Below, piece by piece: positions 8,141-16,657 of a stretch of DNA of 32,909 nucleotides (the first letter of the stretch is position 1; the number at the start of each line of letters is the position of its first letter). Origin of the DNA: Pseudonocardia sp. (GTDB taxonomy: Bacteria; Actinomycetota; Actinomycetes; Mycobacteriales; Pseudonocardiaceae). The notes under the pieces were generated by a model that had not been told where the DNA came from, searched no databases, and saw only the letters and a list, made by a program, of their open reading frames with translations. Location: the NCBI GenBank assembly GCA_026785945.1, contig JAJAZD010000246.1, positions 1 to 32,909 on the forward strand. The letters run 5' to 3'. A program made the translations under genes and the position numbers.

Positions 8141-9623
8141 TCGGCGTGGCCTCGAAGGCGTCGGCCACGGCCGCCGCCAGTTCAAGCAGTGCGAGGCGGG
8201 TCCCCGGCTCCAGGCGGTCCAGATCCACCTCGGCGCCCTCCTCCAGGTGAGCGTCGAACGGGATACGGATCACCGATCGGCACCGGGCGGCGAAGTGCTC
8301 GGCCACCCGGTCCAGGTCCACGCCCCCGGCCGAGCGGTGCACACAGTTGATCACTACCACGGAGCTGGCCACCAGGTCGCCGTGCCCGTGGGCGTCGAGC
8401 CAGTCCATCGTGGCCGACGCACTGCGCGCCCCGTCGATCGAGCCGGACGACACGATGATCAGCTGATCGGCCACACCGAGGACGCCGTACATGGCCGAAT
8501 GCATCAGGCCGGTGCCGCAGTCGGTGAGGACGATGTTGTAGAAGTGCTCGAGCAGGGTCACCGTGCGCCGGTAGTCGTCCTCGCTGAACGCCACCGACAC
8601 CGCGGGGTCCTGCTCACTGGCCAGCACCTCCAGCCGTGAGGGTCCCTGCGAGGTGTAGGCCCGCACGTCGGTGTAGCGGCGTACTCGCTGCGCGTCGCGC
8701 AGGAGGTGACGCACGGTGGCGCTGGTCTCCAGGGGGATCTTCTGGCTCAGCGTGCCCCGGTCGGGGTTGGCGTCCACGGCCACCACCCGGTCGCCTCGCA
8801 GCGACGCGAACGTCGCGCCCAGGGTCGCCGTCATCGTGGTCTTCCCGACACCGCCCTTGAGGCTCAGCATCGCGATCTTGTGGCACCCGAGGAGCGGCTG
8901 GTTGACCCGCGTGGTCAGCTCCCGGCGGTGGATGTCGGCAGGGCTCTCACCGGGATTGACCAGCCGCCCGGACAGCACGTAGAGCAGGCGCCGCCAGCCG
9001 GACTGGGGCGGGCGCCTCGTCGGAACCAGCAGGCGAGCCGACGACAGGTCGGCGGTGGACTGGTCCGTACCGCTGCGGGCCTGCTGGGCCTGCTGGGCCG
9101 CGAACGCACCGGGATCCGTCCACCGCGCCGGGTTGCGCAGGCCCGGGTCGGACACGGACCGATGGGCAGCCGGCCGGGCGGTGGTCCGGCGGTCAGCGGT
9201 CCGGCGGTCAGCGGTCTGGCGGTCAGCGGCCTGACCCGCCCACCGGGGAGACGTCTGGTCGGCAGGGCCGGCCGCTCGACCGTCGGGGGACCCGGCCGCG
9301 GGACCGCCGCGACCGGGATCTCCACGGTCGGGAGCCGGGTGTTCGGGAGCAAGAGCGGTCGGGACGGATTGCAGCGGGGGCACCTGCACCGACCCTGATG
9401 GCGGGGTCAGCTCGGTATCGAAGGGCGGGGTCGACGGCGAGTGCGTGGGTTCGGCCATCGGGCTGGGCTCCAGGTCGGGCTCGGGGCGAAGTGTGGGCGG
9501 CCCGATCGGCCGGACGTAGGGCCGGGCCTTTCGCGCGGGGGCCGCGCCCCAACGCTCGCGCACGTAACGCCCCACCGAGCCGTCCGGGTAGTCCCGGTCA
9601 TCGTCGGATTCACGCTCCGTCAT
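8133..9623 (-). CDS. MinD/ParA-family ATPase, EspI-like, with long disordered N-terminus
   Basis: The 496-residue protein has about 200 residues of Pro/Arg/Ala/Ser-rich disordered sequence, then a MinD/ParA ATPase. The deviant Walker A is SLKGGVGKTT (P-loop about 256-263), followed by VVAVDANPDRGTLSQKI and a Walker-B-like LTDCGTGLMHSAM. The architecture and sequence resemble EspI-type and other MinD-like proteins linked to ESX (type VII) secretion in mycobacteria, but no ESX gene is visible here. A membrane-associated partitioning or secretion-regulating role is possible; substrate unknown. The N-terminal part contains a DRRTA pentapeptide repeat. It is transcribed alone, converging with the small membrane gene. 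The ATG is preceded only by a weak GGA. Confidence 0.85.
   Translation of the reverse strand: MTERESDDDRDYPDGSVGRYVRERWGAAPARKARPYVRPIGPPTLRPEPDLEPSPMAEPTHSPSTPPFDTELTPPSGSVQVPPLQSVPTALAPEHPAPDRGDPGRGGPAAGSPDGRAAGPADQTSPRWAGQAADRQTADRRTADRRTTARPAAHRSVSDPGLRNPARWTDPGAFAAQQAQQARSGTDQSTADLSSARLLVPTRRPPQSGWRRLLYVLSGRLVNPGESPADIHRRELTTRVNQPLLGCHKIAMLSLKGGVGKTTMTATLGATFASLRGDRVVAVDANPDRGTLSQKIPLETSATVRHLLRDAQRVRRYTDVRAYTSQGPSRLEVLASEQDPAVSVAFSEDDYRRTVTLLEHFYNIVLTDCGTGLMHSAMYGVLGVADQLIIVSSGSIDGARSASATMDWLDAHGHGDLVASSVVVINCVHRSAGGVDLDRVAEHFAARCRSVIRIPFDAHLEEGAEVDLDRLEPGTRLALLELAAAVADAFEATPTA
9186..9230 (-). repeat. 15-bp in-frame tandem repeat, three copies
   Basis: Three head-to-tail copies of ccggcggtcagcggt, the third with two changes, encode DRRTA-like pentapeptides in the disordered N-terminus of the MinD-like protein. 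The unit keeps the reading frame. Confidence 0.85.
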
Positions 9624-9770
9624 GAATCCATCCCACCGAACCCGTGTACCTGACCCTCGACCCGCTCACGGACTCCGACGGTAGTCGCGCGACTGCTCCC
9701 GGTCGAGGCGTGGCCGGGTTCTTCTCGCCCGTGGAGGTAGTTCGTGCCGTACGGCGTGTCGAGCGGCTGC

Positions 9771-9789
9771 GGCCCGGGTCACCCGAGCC
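9771..9789 (-). terminator. Hairpin at the ccsB stop codon
   Basis: On the minus-strand RNA, GGCUCGGG and CCCGGGCC form an eight-base-pair stem (one G-U) with a three-base loop that is the ccsB UGA stop codon itself. It is the last gene of the run, so termination here is sensible. No U-tract follows. A palindrome GCCGTACGGC lies just beyond, at 9746-9755. Confidence 0.4.
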
Positions 9790-10726
9790 CTGCATAGGAG
9801 TGCAGGCCCGCGATCACCATGTTGATGAAGAACAGGTTGAAGATGATCATCGAGAACCCGGCGACGTTGATCCACGCTGCGCTGCCGGTACGCCAGCCCG
9901 CCGTGGCCCGCGCATGCAGGTAGGCCGCATAGATGACCCATGCGACGAAGGCGACGGTCTCCTTGGGGTCCCAGCCCCAGAACCGGCCCCAGGCGGCCTC
10001 GGCCCAGATCGCGCCGGTGATGACGCCGAACGTGTAGAGCGGGAACGCGATGATCGTGGTGCGGTAGGCGAGCCGGTCCAGCACGTCGGCACCCGGCAGC
10101 CGCTGCGCCAGCGAGGCAAACCGGCCCGAGCGGCGCAGGAGGAACAACAGGCTCGCCGTGCCGGGTACGAGCAGGAGACCTGACGACAGGCTGATCGTCG
10201 TGACGTGCACGACGAGCCAGTAGGACCGCAGAGCGGGCACCACCGGCGCGGCCTGCGCGTAGAGCACCGTGCCGCCGAGGAACAGCAGGATCACCACGGG
10301 AAGCAGCACGAAGAGCCCGACCGGGCGCATCGCGGGCGACCGGCGCAGCACCACCAGCCAGGTCACCACCGCCGTCAGGCAGATCATCGACGTGAACTCG
10401 TACATGTTGCCCAGCGGCCAGCGCTCGGCGGACACACCGCGCAGGACGATCGACACGATGTGCAGGCCCACGCCCAGCACGATGAGCGCCACGGCCATCC
10501 GGCCGAACCGGTCGGCCCGCACCCGCGGGGCGGTGGCCGGGCGCGCCGGAGGCAGGGGCGCAGGGGCAGGAGGCTCAGGGGTAGGCGGACCGCCCGCGCC
10601 GACCAACAGGGCGTTCTCCGAGCGCTCCCGGGCGAACTCCAGGCCGTGCAGGATCATCGCCAGCACGTACACGCCGACGGCGGCCATGAAGAGGCGATCG
10701 CTGTACAGGGCGAATTCGGTGAGCAT
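9779..10726 (-). CDS. ccsB: Cytochrome c heme lyase subunit CcsB/CcsA (System II)
   Basis: With ResB this forms the System II synthase that exports heme and attaches it to apocytochrome c on the outer membrane face. The 315-residue polytopic protein carries the WWD heme-handling motif WGRFWGWDPKETVAF (about residues 246-260) and histidines suited as heme ligands near 89, 174, 271 and 309. A Pro/Ala-rich loop (about 46-70) follows the first membrane segment. The ATG overlaps the resB stop by one base (TGATG), showing translational coupling. Naming differs between groups (CcsA in plants and Helicobacter, ResC in Bacillus). Confidence 0.93.
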   Translation of the reverse strand: MLTEFALYSDRLFMAAVGVYVLAMILHGLEFARERSENALLVGAGGPPTPEPPAPAPLPPARPATAPRVRADRFGRMAVALIVLGVGLHIVSIVLRGVSAERWPLGNMYEFTSMICLTAVVTWLVVLRRSPAMRPVGLFVLLPVVILLFLGGTVLYAQAAPVVPALRSYWLVVHVTTISLSSGLLLVPGTASLLFLLRRSGRFASLAQRLPGADVLDRLAYRTTIIAFPLYTFGVITGAIWAEAAWGRFWGWDPKETVAFVAWVIYAAYLHARATAGWRTGSAAWINVAGFSMIIFNLFFINMVIAGLHSYAGLG

Positions 10727-12348
10727 CAGGCGTCCTTCTCCGGTGTCTGCAACAGGTCCGCCCGCAGGCGGTCGAACTCCTCGCCGTAACCCGCGCGGTC
10801 GGTGCGCGCCAGACCGCCGATCTCCACGGCGGTACCCCCGCCGTCGACAGAGGTGAGGCGGGCCCAGAACCGGCGGCGCCGGATCGACAGCGACAGACCC
10901 AGACCGGCCAGCATCAGCACGGCGAACACCAGAACGGCGTTCTGCCCGGGATCGTGGCTCACCTGGATCGAGACCCACTCACGCACGCCGTCGAAGCGCA
11001 CGACCGTACCGTCGTCGAGCGTGGTGGCCTGGCCCGGCAGCAGGTTCGCCCGCGCCACTCGCACGAGCTCCCCCGAGTCGACCTTGGCCCGGTCGACCTG
11101 GAAGATCGACTGGCCCCGCCCGTCGTCGAGACCGAGATCGCCGCGCAGCACGTCGATCGCCACCTCGGGGTCGCGCAACGCAGGGAACACCGAGGTCACG
11201 AGGTCACCGCCGGACGTGGTGGGCGCGAGCAGCCCGGTGACGGCGAGTTGGGTGGTGCGGCGCTGCTCGTCGTCGGTGACACCCGGGCGCTCGAACTTGG
11301 TCGCCCCCTCCGACAGCAGGGTCACCTGGTCCACCGGGCGCCACTGGACGTCGCCGGTGCGCTGCTGCCCGTCGGGGAAGGTGACGGTGAAGCGGGGAGC
11401 GTAGCCGTGGCCCAGCAGGTAGACGCGGTTGCCTTCCAGGCGAAGCGGGTTGTTGACCGCCAGCGGGAAGTACCGCCACTCGTCGACGCGACCGGCCTCG
11501 AGGTCCTCGGTCGACTGGTAGCCCAGGCTCGCGTCGAAGCTCTCGGCTTGCCCGTTGGGGAGGTACTCGGCCCGGAAGTCGTCGACCCGCACGCAGAACG
11601 GTGCGAGGTCGGTGCCGTCCACGCGCAGCCCGGCGCGGAACGAGTCGTAGCCCAGGATCCCGGTGTTGCAGAACTGGCCACCGCCCGACGCCACGATGAC
11701 CTGGCCCTCGTAGCCGAACAGCTTGCCCGCGGCGAACCCGACCAGCAGCCCGATCAGGCTCAGGTGGAAGACCAGGTTGCCGGCCTCGCGCACGTAGCCC
11801 TTCTCGGCGGAGAACGTCCGGCCCGCGCCGTCGTCTTCCTCCCGCACGCGCCACCCCTTCAGCCGGCCGCGAACCCGTCCGGCGGCTTCGTCGAGGCCGG
11901 CGTCGAGGACGGCGGTGCCGTGGTGGGGCAGCCGCTCGAGGTTGCGCGGGGTGGCGACTGGCATCGCCCGCAGCGCCGAGGCGTGCTCGACCGTGCGCGG
12001 CAGCACGCAGCCGACCAGCGACACCATCAACAGCAGGTAGATCGCGGCGAACCACGGCGCGGCGAACACGTCGAAGAACCCGAGGTCGTTGAGCACGGGT
12101 GCGATCGCGGGGTAGTCGGCGAAGTACTGGTCGACGAGGTTGCGGTTCAGCGAACGCTGTGGCAGCAACGCCCCGGGAAACGCCGCGACGGCCAGCAGGA
12201 ACAACAGCACCAGCGCGGTCCGCATCGACGTCAGCGCCCGCCAGGAGTTCCGCACCACCGCCACCCCGAACCACGCCCGCGAGTCGGGGTCTCGATGCGC
12301 GCGAGTCGGGGTGTCCGTGCAAGTCGGGGTGTCCGCACGAGTCGACAT
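10726..12348 (-). CDS. resB: Cytochrome c biogenesis protein ResB
   Basis: ResB is the second subunit of the System II cytochrome c synthase. The 540-residue protein has membrane segments near residues 40-60, 95-115 and 190-210, a large extracytoplasmic domain, and a final segment near residue 480 (NAVLVFAVLMLAGLGLSLS) followed by a cytosolic tail. GNLVFHLSLIGLLVGFA and GKLFGYEGQVIV are family landmarks. The ATG is two bases after the ccdA stop, with GGTGAT upstream. Oddly, the first ~28 codons consist of a degenerate repeat (ADTPT, TDTPT, RDPDS) that shares an 18-base exact inverted match with the tlpA-ccdA spacer. The frame is open upstream but runs antisense through ccdA. Confidence 0.93.
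   Translation of the reverse strand: MSTRADTPTCTDTPTRAHRDPDSRAWFGVAVVRNSWRALTSMRTALVLLFLLAVAAFPGALLPQRSLNRNLVDQYFADYPAIAPVLNDLGFFDVFAAPWFAAIYLLLMVSLVGCVLPRTVEHASALRAMPVATPRNLERLPHHGTAVLDAGLDEAAGRVRGRLKGWRVREEDDGAGRTFSAEKGYVREAGNLVFHLSLIGLLVGFAAGKLFGYEGQVIVASGGGQFCNTGILGYDSFRAGLRVDGTDLAPFCVRVDDFRAEYLPNGQAESFDASLGYQSTEDLEAGRVDEWRYFPLAVNNPLRLEGNRVYLLGHGYAPRFTVTFPDGQQRTGDVQWRPVDQVTLLSEGATKFERPGVTDDEQRRTTQLAVTGLLAPTTSGGDLVTSVFPALRDPEVAIDVLRGDLGLDDGRGQSIFQVDRAKVDSGELVRVARANLLPGQATTLDDGTVVRFDGVREWVSIQVSHDPGQNAVLVFAVLMLAGLGLSLSIRRRRFWARLTSVDGGGTAVEIGGLARTDRAGYGEEFDRLRADLLQTPEKDA
12275..12345 (-). repeat. Cluster of CCCGACT repeats forming the resB N-terminal coding sequence
   Basis: On the minus strand three ACCCCGACT cores occur in a row, two of them within near-identical ~18-base units (GCGGACACCCCGACT, then ACGGACACCCCGACT), the third as GAGACCCCGACTCGCGGGC. 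The 18 bases at 12275-12292 are exactly the reverse complement of 13220-13237. Cores fall in different codon phases, TPT and then DPDS, so selection on the peptide is an unlikely cause. Confidence 0.75.
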
Positions 12349-12350
12349 GC

Positions 12351-13127
12351 CTAGATCACCGGGACGAAGCCGGCGGCGGACGTCTGCAGCGTCGCGAGGA
12401 TGCCACCCCACAGGCCGCTGAGCAGCAGGATCCCGACGGCGACCAGCATCACACCGCCACCGATCTGGATGGCGCGGGTGTGGCGGCGCAACCAGCCCAG
12501 CGCCCGCACCGCGCGGGACGCCCCCAGCGCGATGAGGACGAACGGCAGCCCGAGGCCCGCGCAGTAGGCCAGCGTCAGGACGACCCCGCGCAGCGACCCG
12601 CCGCCGGTGCCCGCCGCCACGGCGACCACCCCGGCGAGCGTCGGCCCGATGCACGGCACCCAGCCGAGCCCGAACACCGCGCCCAGCAGCGGCGCACCCC
12701 AGATCCCGGCGCGCGGGACCCAGTGCACCCGCCGCTCGTTCTGCAGAACCGGGATCAGCCCGACGAACGCCAGGCCCATGGCGATCATGACGACCCCGCC
12801 GGCGCGCTGCAGGACCGCTTCGTTCTCGATCAACGCGTCCGACAGCCAGACGACTCCGACGAGGATCGTGCCGAACACGACCGTGAACCCGGCGACGAAC
12901 AGCCCGGCCGCGCCCGCGACCCGCCACCTGCCGGAACGCGGCTCGACGGCCTGCGCCGTCGTGGCCGGTGGGGCGTCGGCTCCGACCAGCCCGGCGAGGT
13001 AGGCCAGGTAGCCCGGCACGAGCGGCACCACACACGGCGACGCGAAGCTCACCGCGCCCGCGAGCGCAGCGACGACCGCTGCCAGCAGCAGCGGGCCGGA
13101 GACCGCGAGTGTCGTCGTAGGATCCAT
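12351..13127 (-). CDS. ccdA: Thiol-disulfide carrier CcdA
   Basis: CcdA passes reducing equivalents from cytosolic thioredoxin across the membrane to the extracytoplasmic thioredoxin that keeps apocytochrome c cysteines reduced. The 258-residue protein has about six membrane segments and the two redox cysteines: Cys32 in SFASPCVVPLVPGYLAYL and Cys159 in GLGWVPCIGPTL. I prefer the ATG at 13127 (MDPTTTLAVSG); an in-frame ATG at 13166 would add 13 residues. Neither has a strong ribosome-binding site. The stop is two bases from resB. The 122-base gap to tlpA holds a repeat element. Confidence 0.93.
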   Translation of the reverse strand: MDPTTTLAVSGPLLLAAVVAALAGAVSFASPCVVPLVPGYLAYLAGLVGADAPPATTAQAVEPRSGRWRVAGAAGLFVAGFTVVFGTILVGVVWLSDALIENEAVLQRAGGVVMIAMGLAFVGLIPVLQNERRVHWVPRAGIWGAPLLGAVFGLGWVPCIGPTLAGVVAVAAGTGGGSLRGVVLTLAYCAGLGLPFVLIALGASRAVRALGWLRRHTRAIQIGGGVMLVAVGILLLSGLWGGILATLQTSAAGFVPVI

Positions 13128-13195
13128 CACCGGCAGGGTAAGCCGCGATCGCAGTGGTCCGCTCATCGGGTTCTACGACGTGTAGTGGAACGCAC

Positions 13196-13237
13196 TCACG
13201 CCCCGACTCGCCCTCACTCAGACCCCGACTCGCGGGC
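13196..13237. repeat. Tandem CACTCA-CCCCGACTCG intergenic repeat
   Basis: Two copies of a ~22-base unit (cactcacgccccgactcgcc and cactcagaccccgactcgcg) lie between ccdA and tlpA. The right copy (13220-13237) is an 18-base exact inverted match to 12275-12292 in the resB coding start. This looks like a dispersed intergenic repeat family of this genome. Confidence 0.75.
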
Positions 13238-13249
13238 TGTTCTGGGCCC

Positions 13250-13837
13250 TTACTCGGCGGCGAGGCGTTCGACCACCGGGATCAGTTCGGGGACGCGGAT
13301 CGGGAGCAGGGTCACCCACGCCACGCGGTGCTGCTTGTCGAGCACGATCGTCGACGGCACCGCGTTGCGCGGGAAGCCGTCGAGCCGGGCGAGGTTGCGC
13401 TGAGGGAAGTCGAAGATCGAATCGTAGGTCAGCCCGCGGTCCCGCAGGAAGTCCGTGGCGAGCGCCCGGTCGTCGCGCACGTTGAGGCCGAGGACGACGG
13501 CACCGGTCTGTTCGCCCACGAACTGCAGGTCGGGAGCTTCTTCCCGACACGGAGGGCACCATGCGCCCCAGATGTTGAACACCACGACCTGCCCGGCGTA
13601 GTCGTCGAGCCCGATCGTCTCGCCGGGCCGCAGCAGGCTCTCCCCGGTGATCCCGGTGACGCGGCCGCGATCCTCCGGCGGATCGTAGGTGATCGTCGTG
13701 CGCCCGTTCGGCGCCACGAACTGGAACTCCCCGCCCGTCACGACGGCGTCCTGACTCGTGGAGCACCCCGCCAGCAGCAGCAGGCCCGCCACCAGGGCCG
13801 CGGCCCGACGGGTGGATCTCGCGACGGCGTCGGTCAT
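13250..13837 (-). CDS. resA: TlpA/ResA-type thioredoxin lipoprotein
   Basis: This is a membrane-tethered extracytoplasmic thioredoxin that reduces the CXXCH cysteines of apocytochrome c using electrons from CcdA. The 195-residue protein has a basic n-region, a hydrophobic core and the lipobox LLAGC (lipidated Cys25), a linker, then the fold with the active site WCPPC (Cys94, Cys97) in FNIWGAWCPPCREEAP. The cis-proline region is NAVPSTIVLD. The ATG overlaps the stop of the upstream histidine-phosphatase gene (ATGA). The name follows position beside ccdA-resB-ccsB; other TlpA functions cannot be excluded. Confidence 0.9.
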   Translation of the reverse strand: MTDAVARSTRRAAALVAGLLLLAGCSTSQDAVVTGGEFQFVAPNGRTTITYDPPEDRGRVTGITGESLLRPGETIGLDDYAGQVVVFNIWGAWCPPCREEAPDLQFVGEQTGAVVLGLNVRDDRALATDFLRDRGLTYDSIFDFPQRNLARLDGFPRNAVPSTIVLDKQHRVAWVTLLPIRVPELIPVVERLAAE

Positions 13838-14460
13838 GCGCCCGTGTGCGTCGGTGCGCTCGCACCGGCCGGTTCCGAGTAGCGGAGCTGGGACAGTTCC
13901 GTACCCGTGAAGACGAGCGTCGTCAGCGACGCCAAGGAGCACTGGCGGTGGCGCGGGTCGTGCCACAGCCGCCTGCCGGTGACGAGACGCCGCAACGTCC
14001 AGATGGGGAGCTGGTGGGAGACGCACAGCGCCTCGTGGCCCTCCGCGAGGTCGCGGGCACGGTGCACGGCGCCGAGCATCCGGTGCGCGATCTGCAGGTA
14101 CGGCTCGCCCCAGGACGGCGTGAACGGGTCGCGGAGCTTCGGCCAGTTCCGCAGGTTGCGCAGCGCCCCGTCGCCGACCGAGACCTTCCGACCCTCGAAC
14201 ACGTTGCCGGCCTCGATCAACCCCTCGTCGGTGACGATCGACAGGTCGTGCGCGGAGGCGATCGGCGCCGCGGTCTCCTGGGCCCGTTGCATCGGTGACG
14301 CGACCACGACCGTCAGATCGGCCCCGGCCAGCGACGTCGCGACGAGATCGGCCTGCTTCAGACCGGTGTCGGACAGCCGGAAACCGGGGAGCCGGCCGTA
14401 GAGGATGCCGTCGGGGTTGTGCACCTGACCGTGGCGGAGAAGGTGGACGACGGTCCTCAC
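13834..14460 (-). CDS. Histidine phosphatase (phosphoglycerate-mutase-like) family protein
   Basis: The 208-residue cytosolic enzyme is of the branch-1 histidine phosphatase family. The catalytic [12 protein letters not shown] holds the phosphorylated histidine (about residue 10); a second core histidine lies in [21 protein letters not shown] and [13 protein letters not shown] are also typical. The substrate is unknown. The start is a GTG overlapping the hemL stop (GTGA) and the stop overlaps the resA ATG, so it is tightly coupled between hemL and resA. The same placement is common in actinomycetes, but no role in heme metabolism is established to my knowledge. Confidence 0.88.
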   Translation of the reverse strand: MRTVVHLLRHGQVHNPDGILYGRLPGFRLSDTGLKQADLVATSLAGADLTVVVASPMQRAQETAAPIASAHDLSIVTDEGLIEAGNVFEGRKVSVGDGALRNLRNWPKLRDPFTPSWGEPYLQIAHRMLGAVHRARDLAEGHEALCVSHQLPIWTLRRLVTGRRLWHDPRHRQCSLASLTTLVFTGTELSQLRYSEPAGASAPTHTGA

Positions 14461-15797
14461 CGGGGCTCCGCCGCTGCGGCGGCCTCTGCCGCGGCGGGCA
14501 GCGCGGCCTCGATGACCGCGAACGTGTCGTCGTCCAGAACCGCCGAGACGAACCACGCCTCGTAGGCGCTAGGCGGCGGGTACACGCCCCCGTCCAGCAG
14601 CGCGTGGAAGAACGCGGGGAAGCGCCAGGTCGCGGCGGCCTGCGCGCCGGCGTAGTCGCGCACCTCGTCCTCGGTGAAGAACACCGAGAGCATGTTCGCT
14701 GCGAACTGGACGCGGTGCGGCACGCCCTCCTTGTCGAGCGCCTCGCCGATCAACGCGCCGAGCCGGGCGGCGTTCGCGTCGAGTGTGGCGTAGGTGGCGG
14801 CGTCGGCGGTGCGAAGCGTCGCGAGCCCCGCGGCGACAGCGACGGGGTTCCCCGACAGCGTCCCGGCCTGGTAGACCGGCCCGGCCGGCGCGAGGTGACC
14901 CATGAACTCCGCCGGCCCGCCGAACGCGGCCGCCGGCAGCCCGCCGGACATGACCTTGCCGAACGTGTAGAGGTCGCCCGCGACACCGTCGATTCCGAAC
15001 CAGCCGGCGGGAGACACGCGGAACCCGGTCATGACCTCGTCGACGACGAGCAGCGCACCGTGGTCATGACACACCTCCCGCAGCCCTGCGTTGAACCCGG
15101 GAACCGGTGGGATCGCACCCATGTTGCCCGCCGCGGCCTCGGTGATGACGCAGGCGATCTCGGGCCCGCGTTCGGCGAACACGCCGCGCACGGCGTCGAG
15201 GTCGTTGTAGGGCACGACGACCGTGTCGGCGGCCTGCGCCCCGGTCACTCCCGGGCTCGTCGGCAGGCCCAGCGTCGCGACACCCGACCCGGCCTGGGCC
15301 AGCAGTGCGTCGACGTGGCCGTGGTAGCACCCGGCGAACTTGACGACCACCGAGCGACCGGTGATGCCGCGGGCCAGGCGGATGGCGCTCATCGTCGCCT
15401 CGGTACCGGAGTTGACCAGCCGCACCTGCTCCACCGGCGCGACCCGGCGGATGATCTCCTCGGCCAGCTCGATCTCGGCCGGGGTCGGGGCGCCGAAGGA
15501 GAGCCCCTGGCCCGCGGCGGCACGCACGGCGTCGACGACGGCGGGGTGCGCGTGCCCGAGGATCATCGGACCCCAGGAGCTGATCAGATCGACGTACCGG
15601 TTGCCGTCGGCGTCGGTGAGCCACGGGCCGGCCGCGGAGATCATGAACCGGGGCGTGCCCCCGACCGAGGTGAACGCCCGGACCGGCGAGTTCACCCCAC
15701 CGGGGATGACAACCGACGCGCGTTCGAACAGCGTGCGGGAGGTCTCGGTGCCCCGGCCGACGACCGGGCTGACGGGCGAGGAGGACGGGCTGGCCAC
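14457..15797 (-). CDS. hemL: Glutamate-1-semialdehyde 2,1-aminomutase
   Basis: HemL converts glutamate-1-semialdehyde, made by HemA, to 5-aminolevulinate using PLP. The 446-residue protein shows the fold-type I aminotransferase landmarks: [15 protein letters not shown], Asp253 in [12 protein letters not shown] and the PLP lysine Lys281 in [18 protein letters not shown]. The N-terminal [10 protein letters not shown] is diagnostic of the family. The GTG start gives [12 protein letters not shown] and has only a weak ribosome-binding site. It follows the Pro/Gly-rich membrane gene by 26 bases and overlaps the next gene at its stop. The C-terminus is a short Ala/Glu-rich tail. Confidence 0.96.
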   Translation of the reverse strand: MASPSSSPVSPVVGRGTETSRTLFERASVVIPGGVNSPVRAFTSVGGTPRFMISAAGPWLTDADGNRYVDLISSWGPMILGHAHPAVVDAVRAAAGQGLSFGAPTPAEIELAEEIIRRVAPVEQVRLVNSGTEATMSAIRLARGITGRSVVVKFAGCYHGHVDALLAQAGSGVATLGLPTSPGVTGAQAADTVVVPYNDLDAVRGVFAERGPEIACVITEAAAGNMGAIPPVPGFNAGLREVCHDHGALLVVDEVMTGFRVSPAGWFGIDGVAGDLYTFGKVMSGGLPAAAFGGPAEFMGHLAPAGPVYQAGTLSGNPVAVAAGLATLRTADAATYATLDANAARLGALIGEALDKEGVPHRVQFAANMLSVFFTEDEVRDYAGAQAAATWRFPAFFHALLDGGVYPPPSAYEAWFVSAVLDDDTFAVIEAALPAAAEAAAAAEPR

Positions 15798-15823
15798 AGT
15801 CCGCAGTCTTGCAGCCCGTGCCG

Positions 15824-16597
15824 TCAGCGGCGCGCTCGGGAGAAGAAGCGGCTGGACGCGGGCGAGAACAGGATGCCCACACCGCCCACCGATGCTGCGA
15901 TGACCAGCAGCAGGAACGCGAGGCTGCCCGGGTCGGCACCGGCCCCACCGACCAGCGCTGCCACCAGCACCATCGTCAGCGCGACCGTCAGGATGGTGAG
16001 GACGATCCGCGCCCCGTTCCGGCCCATGAACGCCAGCACCGCGAGCAGCAGGTAGATCAGCGAGACCGCCAGGATGATGCCGCCGCCCGTCTGGAACACC
16101 TGGATGATCAGGTCCGGAGTGGCTCCGGCGTCGACGAGCTGGGGATTGTTCACCAGCTCCTGAGGGAGCGTCTCCGTGGTGAAGGGGAGGAGTAACAACA
16201 CCGCACCGAAAGCCAGGAACGGCAGCACGCCGAGAATGAGCAGCACCAGCGAGAGGATCATGATGCCCGGCCTCGACACCGGCTCGGCGTCACCCTCACC
16301 CGTCGCGGTCGGGTACGGCGCGCCGTACGGGCTGTAGGCGAGCTCGGCGGCGCCGTACGGGCCAGGGTGGGGCTTGCCCTGGGTGGACTGGCCGGGTGCC
16401 TGCTGCACACCGCCGTACGGGCCCGACCCGTACGGCGGCTGCCCGTACTGGCCGGGCGGCTGGGGATAAGGCCCCTGTCCGTACGGGCCGGGCTGCTGCG
16501 GGCCGGGCTGCTGCGGGCCGGGCTGCTGCCCGTGGAGCGGGCCGGGCGGCCGGCTCGGTCCACCCTCCGGGTCGTACGGATTCGTCACGTTCTCCAC
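15824..16597 (-). CDS. Pro/Gly/Gln-rich membrane protein
   Basis: The 257-residue protein has a long disordered N-terminus (about 1-108) rich in Pro, Gly, Gln and Tyr with QQPGP and PYG repeats, then about four membrane segments and a short basic C-terminus ([10 protein letters not shown]). I do not recognise the membrane part. The N-terminal style resembles that of the RDD protein encoded just upstream and of many actinobacterial envelope proteins. The ATG gives [13 protein letters not shown]; a GTG three codons on ([10 protein letters not shown]) is as plausible, because the RDD protein starts MTSPYDPQRG, suggesting the two leaders are related. Confidence 0.75.
   Translation of the reverse strand: MENVTNPYDPEGGPSRPPGPLHGQQPGPQQPGPQQPGPYGQGPYPQPPGQYGQPPYGSGPYGGVQQAPGQSTQGKPHPGPYGAAELAYSPYGAPYPTATGEGDAEPVSRPGIMILSLVLLILGVLPFLAFGAVLLLLPFTTETLPQELVNNPQLVDAGATPDLIIQVFQTGGGIILAVSLIYLLLAVLAFMGRNGARIVLTILTVALTMVLVAALVGGAGADPGSLAFLLLVIAASVGGVGILFSPASSRFFSRARR
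16486..16530 (-). repeat. 15-bp in-frame tandem repeat, three copies
   Basis: Three copies of ggccgggctgctgcg, the last with one change, encode the QQPGP repeats in the disordered N-terminus of the membrane protein. Confidence 0.85.
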
Positions 16598-16657
16598 CGT
16601 ATGATCGGTCGACGCCGCTGTCCACGCAGGTCGACCACCCGGCCCACCGTCGCGGTC

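Noticed and set aside
16607-16636. GGTCGAC/GTCGACC inverted repeat between the two membrane genes as a terminator
   Set aside because: The arms are only seven bases and themselves contain the common GTCGAC palindrome; chance occurrence is likely at this GC content.
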